Assembly (NCBI GenBank): GCA_025455505.1
Contig: JALOMK010000044.1
Span: forward strand, 1-9,913
Direction of reading: 5' to 3'
Origin: Bacteroidales bacterium
GTDB taxonomy: Bacteria; Bacteroidota; Bacteroidia; Bacteroidales; VadinHA17
Length of the DNA: 9,913 nucleotides
Numbering within the stretch: position 1 is the stretch's first letter; each line of letters starts with the position of its first letter. Under the pieces are notes generated by a model. That model had not been told where the DNA came from. It worked only from the letters and a program-made list of their open reading frames with translations, and ran no database searches. This document shows, one piece after another, positions 8,387 to 9,913 of the stretch. The position numbers were made by a program, and so were the translations under genes.

Positions 8387-9913
8387 CTATTTCTCCAGGA
8401 AATCTATAGCATAAAGAAGGGTGGTATCAATCTTTTCCCTGATAGGGTAAAATCCTTTATTATCAAGAATATTCCGGGCGACATATGATTTCAGCTGGGT
8501 ATGAATAACCATCCCTGAAATACTTAATCCTTTCTGATCGGCTTTGATGCCGTTCTTAGAAGCATAATCAATGAACTGATAAAGCAGCCCCTGTTTATCA
8601 AGATACTTTTCAATCTCCCCGGATTCAGTATATTTCTTAAGTGTCTCCCGGTGCATTTCAGTATATTTTAATGCAAAAGGATAAATAAAAGGACTCACCT
8701 TCATAAAATATGGTGAAATATCTGTAGTGTCGACGGGTATAAATTTATCGGGCATTATGCCACCGCCACCATAGACTGTTTTCCCTCCCGGAGTGGTGAA
8801 TTTCAGGGAGTCAACGAACCTTATGCTGTCGGAGTTCTCATATTCATGCCTGTCGAACCTGGTATTCAGGTCGTCGTAATAATCTTCAAATCCTTTTTTA
8901 TAAGGTTTCTGAATAGATCTTCCTGTTGGTGTATAATATCTTGCGATGGTAAGTCGTATTCCTGATCCATCAGTGAACTGAACAGGCTCCTGTACCAGTC
9001 CTTTACCGAATGAGCGTCTTCCAATTATCGTACCCCGGTCATTATCCTGAATTGCCCCGGCAAGAATTTCGCTGGCTGATGCACTCCATTCATCAATAAG
9101 TACTGCCAGGTCGCCGGTTTCAAATTCTCCTTTTCCCGTCGCCCTTGCTTCATTTCTGGGTTGCGTGCGTCCTTTGGTATAGACAATCAGTTCTCCTTTT
9201 TTCAGAAACTGGTTTGCAATCTGGATAGCTGCTTCCATAATGCCTCCGGAATTACCCCGAAGGTCAATAATCAACTTTGTCATTCCCTTGCTTTTAAGCT
9301 CTTCAAGCCCCTTCATGAACTCATCAAAAGTGGTCATTGCAAAGTTATTGATCCTGATAAATCCGATATTATCATTTATCATATATGCCACGTCGATGCT
9401 GTAAATAGGGATTTTATCACGTGTAATACTGAATGGGAGCAGCTCATTATGTCCCCGGCGCAGGATTTTCACCCTGACTACTGTTCCCCGGGGGCCTTTC
9501 AGCATACCCATGACTTTTTCGTCGCTTATTCCTTTGCCAGCCACGAGAGAATCGTTGACATACAGGATCTTATCTCCGGCGAGAAGTCCGGTCTTTTCTG
9601 CTGGTCCTCCTGGTATAGTACTGATTACCAGGATAGTATCGGTAAGCATGTTGAATGAGATACCTATACCTTCAAAATTTCCCTGAAGCGGTTCGTTGAC
9701 ACGAATGAGGTCCTTTGAAGGTATGTATACCGAATGCGGATCAAGCTTTTTCAGAATAGAGGGAATAGCTGCTTCAACAAGTTCGTCTCGATTTACCGTA
9801 TCAACATAATTTGATTCTATAATGTTAAGAATTATGTTAAGCTTGTCATTTTTTGATTTTTTTCCGGGATTCTGCGGATTATCACTCTGACGCGGAAGAT
9901 AAATGCCGATAAG
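8387..9913 (-). CDS. S41 carboxy-terminal processing protease (N-terminus beyond window)
   Basis: S41 CTP/Prc-type serine proteases cleave exported or membrane-associated proteins near their C-termini. The visible 508 residues continue open to the window edge; the methionine at 9649 lies inside the PDZ region and is not the start. The order is an N-terminal helical part (about 20-80, with LDPHSVYIP), a PDZ domain (about 80-165), then the protease core. Catalytic residues by comparison with E. coli Prc are Ser279 in SASASEI, Lys304 in SFGKGLVQ, and Asp290, in visible-chain numbering. The spacings S-to-D of 11 and S-to-K of 25 equal those in Prc (S430, D441, K455). A C-terminal extension of about 180 residues follows. 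The first visible residues, LIGIYLP, may be the end of a membrane anchor. It ends 70 bp from the convergent hydrolase gene, with a heptamer array in the gap. Confidence 0.95.
   Translation of the reverse strand, partial: LIGIYLPRQSDNPQNPGKKSKNDKLNIILNIIESNYVDTVNRDELVEAAIPSILKKLDPHSVYIPSKDLIRVNEPLQGNFEGIGISFNMLTDTILVISTIPGGPAEKTGLLAGDKILYVNDSLVAGKGISDEKVMGMLKGPRGTVVRVKILRRGHNELLPFSITRDKIPIYSIDVAYMINDNIGFIRINNFAMTTFDEFMKGLEELKSKGMTKLIIDLRGNSGGIMEAAIQIANQFLKKGELIVYTKGRTQPRNEARATGKGEFETGDLAVLIDEWSASASEILAGAIQDNDRGTIIGRRSFGKGLVQEPVQFTDGSGIRLTIARYYTPTGRSIQKPYKKGFEDYYDDLNTRFDRHEYENSDSIRFVDSLKFTTPGGKTVYGGGGIMPDKFIPVDTTDISPYFMKVSPFIYPFALKYTEMHRETLKKYTESGEIEKYLDKQGLLYQFIDYASKNGIKADQKGLSISGMVIHTQLKSYVARNILDNKGFYPIREKIDTTLLYAIDFLEK

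Noticed and set aside
8387..9649. S41 protease starting at the methionine at 9649
   Set aside because: The frame stays open to 9913 and the upstream translation (LDPHSVYIP, PLQGNFEGIGISF) is typical S41 N-terminal sequence, so this methionine is internal.
9161..9658. 165-codon plus-strand frame over the S41 protease gene
   Set aside because: It lies opposite the PDZ and protease core, whose motifs are intact; it has no start context or recognisable domain.

Overview
The window reads as a stretch of ordinary chromosome from a member of the Bacteroidota, probably a Bacteroidales/Marinilabiliales-like lineage. Three things suggest this. The succinate dehydrogenase/fumarate reductase is the three-gene, single-anchor b558 type in the order C-A-B. 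Most start codons lack a Shine-Dalgarno match. The best upstream promoter candidate follows the Bacteroidota pattern TTG-N20-TAnnTTTG. The lineage call is inferred from protein and motif style, not from a marker gene.

Layout, left to right. Positions 1-741 (minus) hold the N-terminal two thirds of the ribosome-assembly GTPase RsgA, cut by the window edge. Upstream of it and in the same direction is a small DsrE-family lipoprotein (824-1282). A 256-bp divergent intergenic region then leads to katG (1539-3776, plus), a full-length bifunctional catalase-peroxidase with its catalytic and Met-Tyr-Trp adduct residues intact. katG converges on the respiratory operon across a strong imperfect hairpin (3806-3848). 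The operon lies on the minus strand, read from 7320 down to 3854: sdhC (di-heme membrane anchor), sdhA (covalent-FAD subunit), sdhB (three Fe-S clusters). Divergent from sdhC is an alpha/beta-hydrolase (7495-8316, plus), which converges on an S41 carboxy-terminal processing protease (8387-9913, minus) whose N-terminus lies beyond the window.

Functionally this is housekeeping: one complete respiratory complex (succinate:quinone or quinol:fumarate oxidoreductase), one peroxide-detoxifying enzyme, a ribosome-maturation factor, an envelope protease and two less defined proteins. No mobile element, CRISPR array, phage gene, tRNA or rRNA was seen, and no defence or biosynthetic system.

The unusual material is intergenic. 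Two heptanucleotide tandem arrays (sense units close to TAYGMGG) each begin within a few bases of the stop codon of a minus-strand gene, sdhA and the S41 protease. The sdhA-sdhB spacer carries one of them plus a GC-rich palindrome cluster, which gives a 153-bp repeat-filled gap inside an otherwise tight operon. I consider this the only part of the window that may be under-described.
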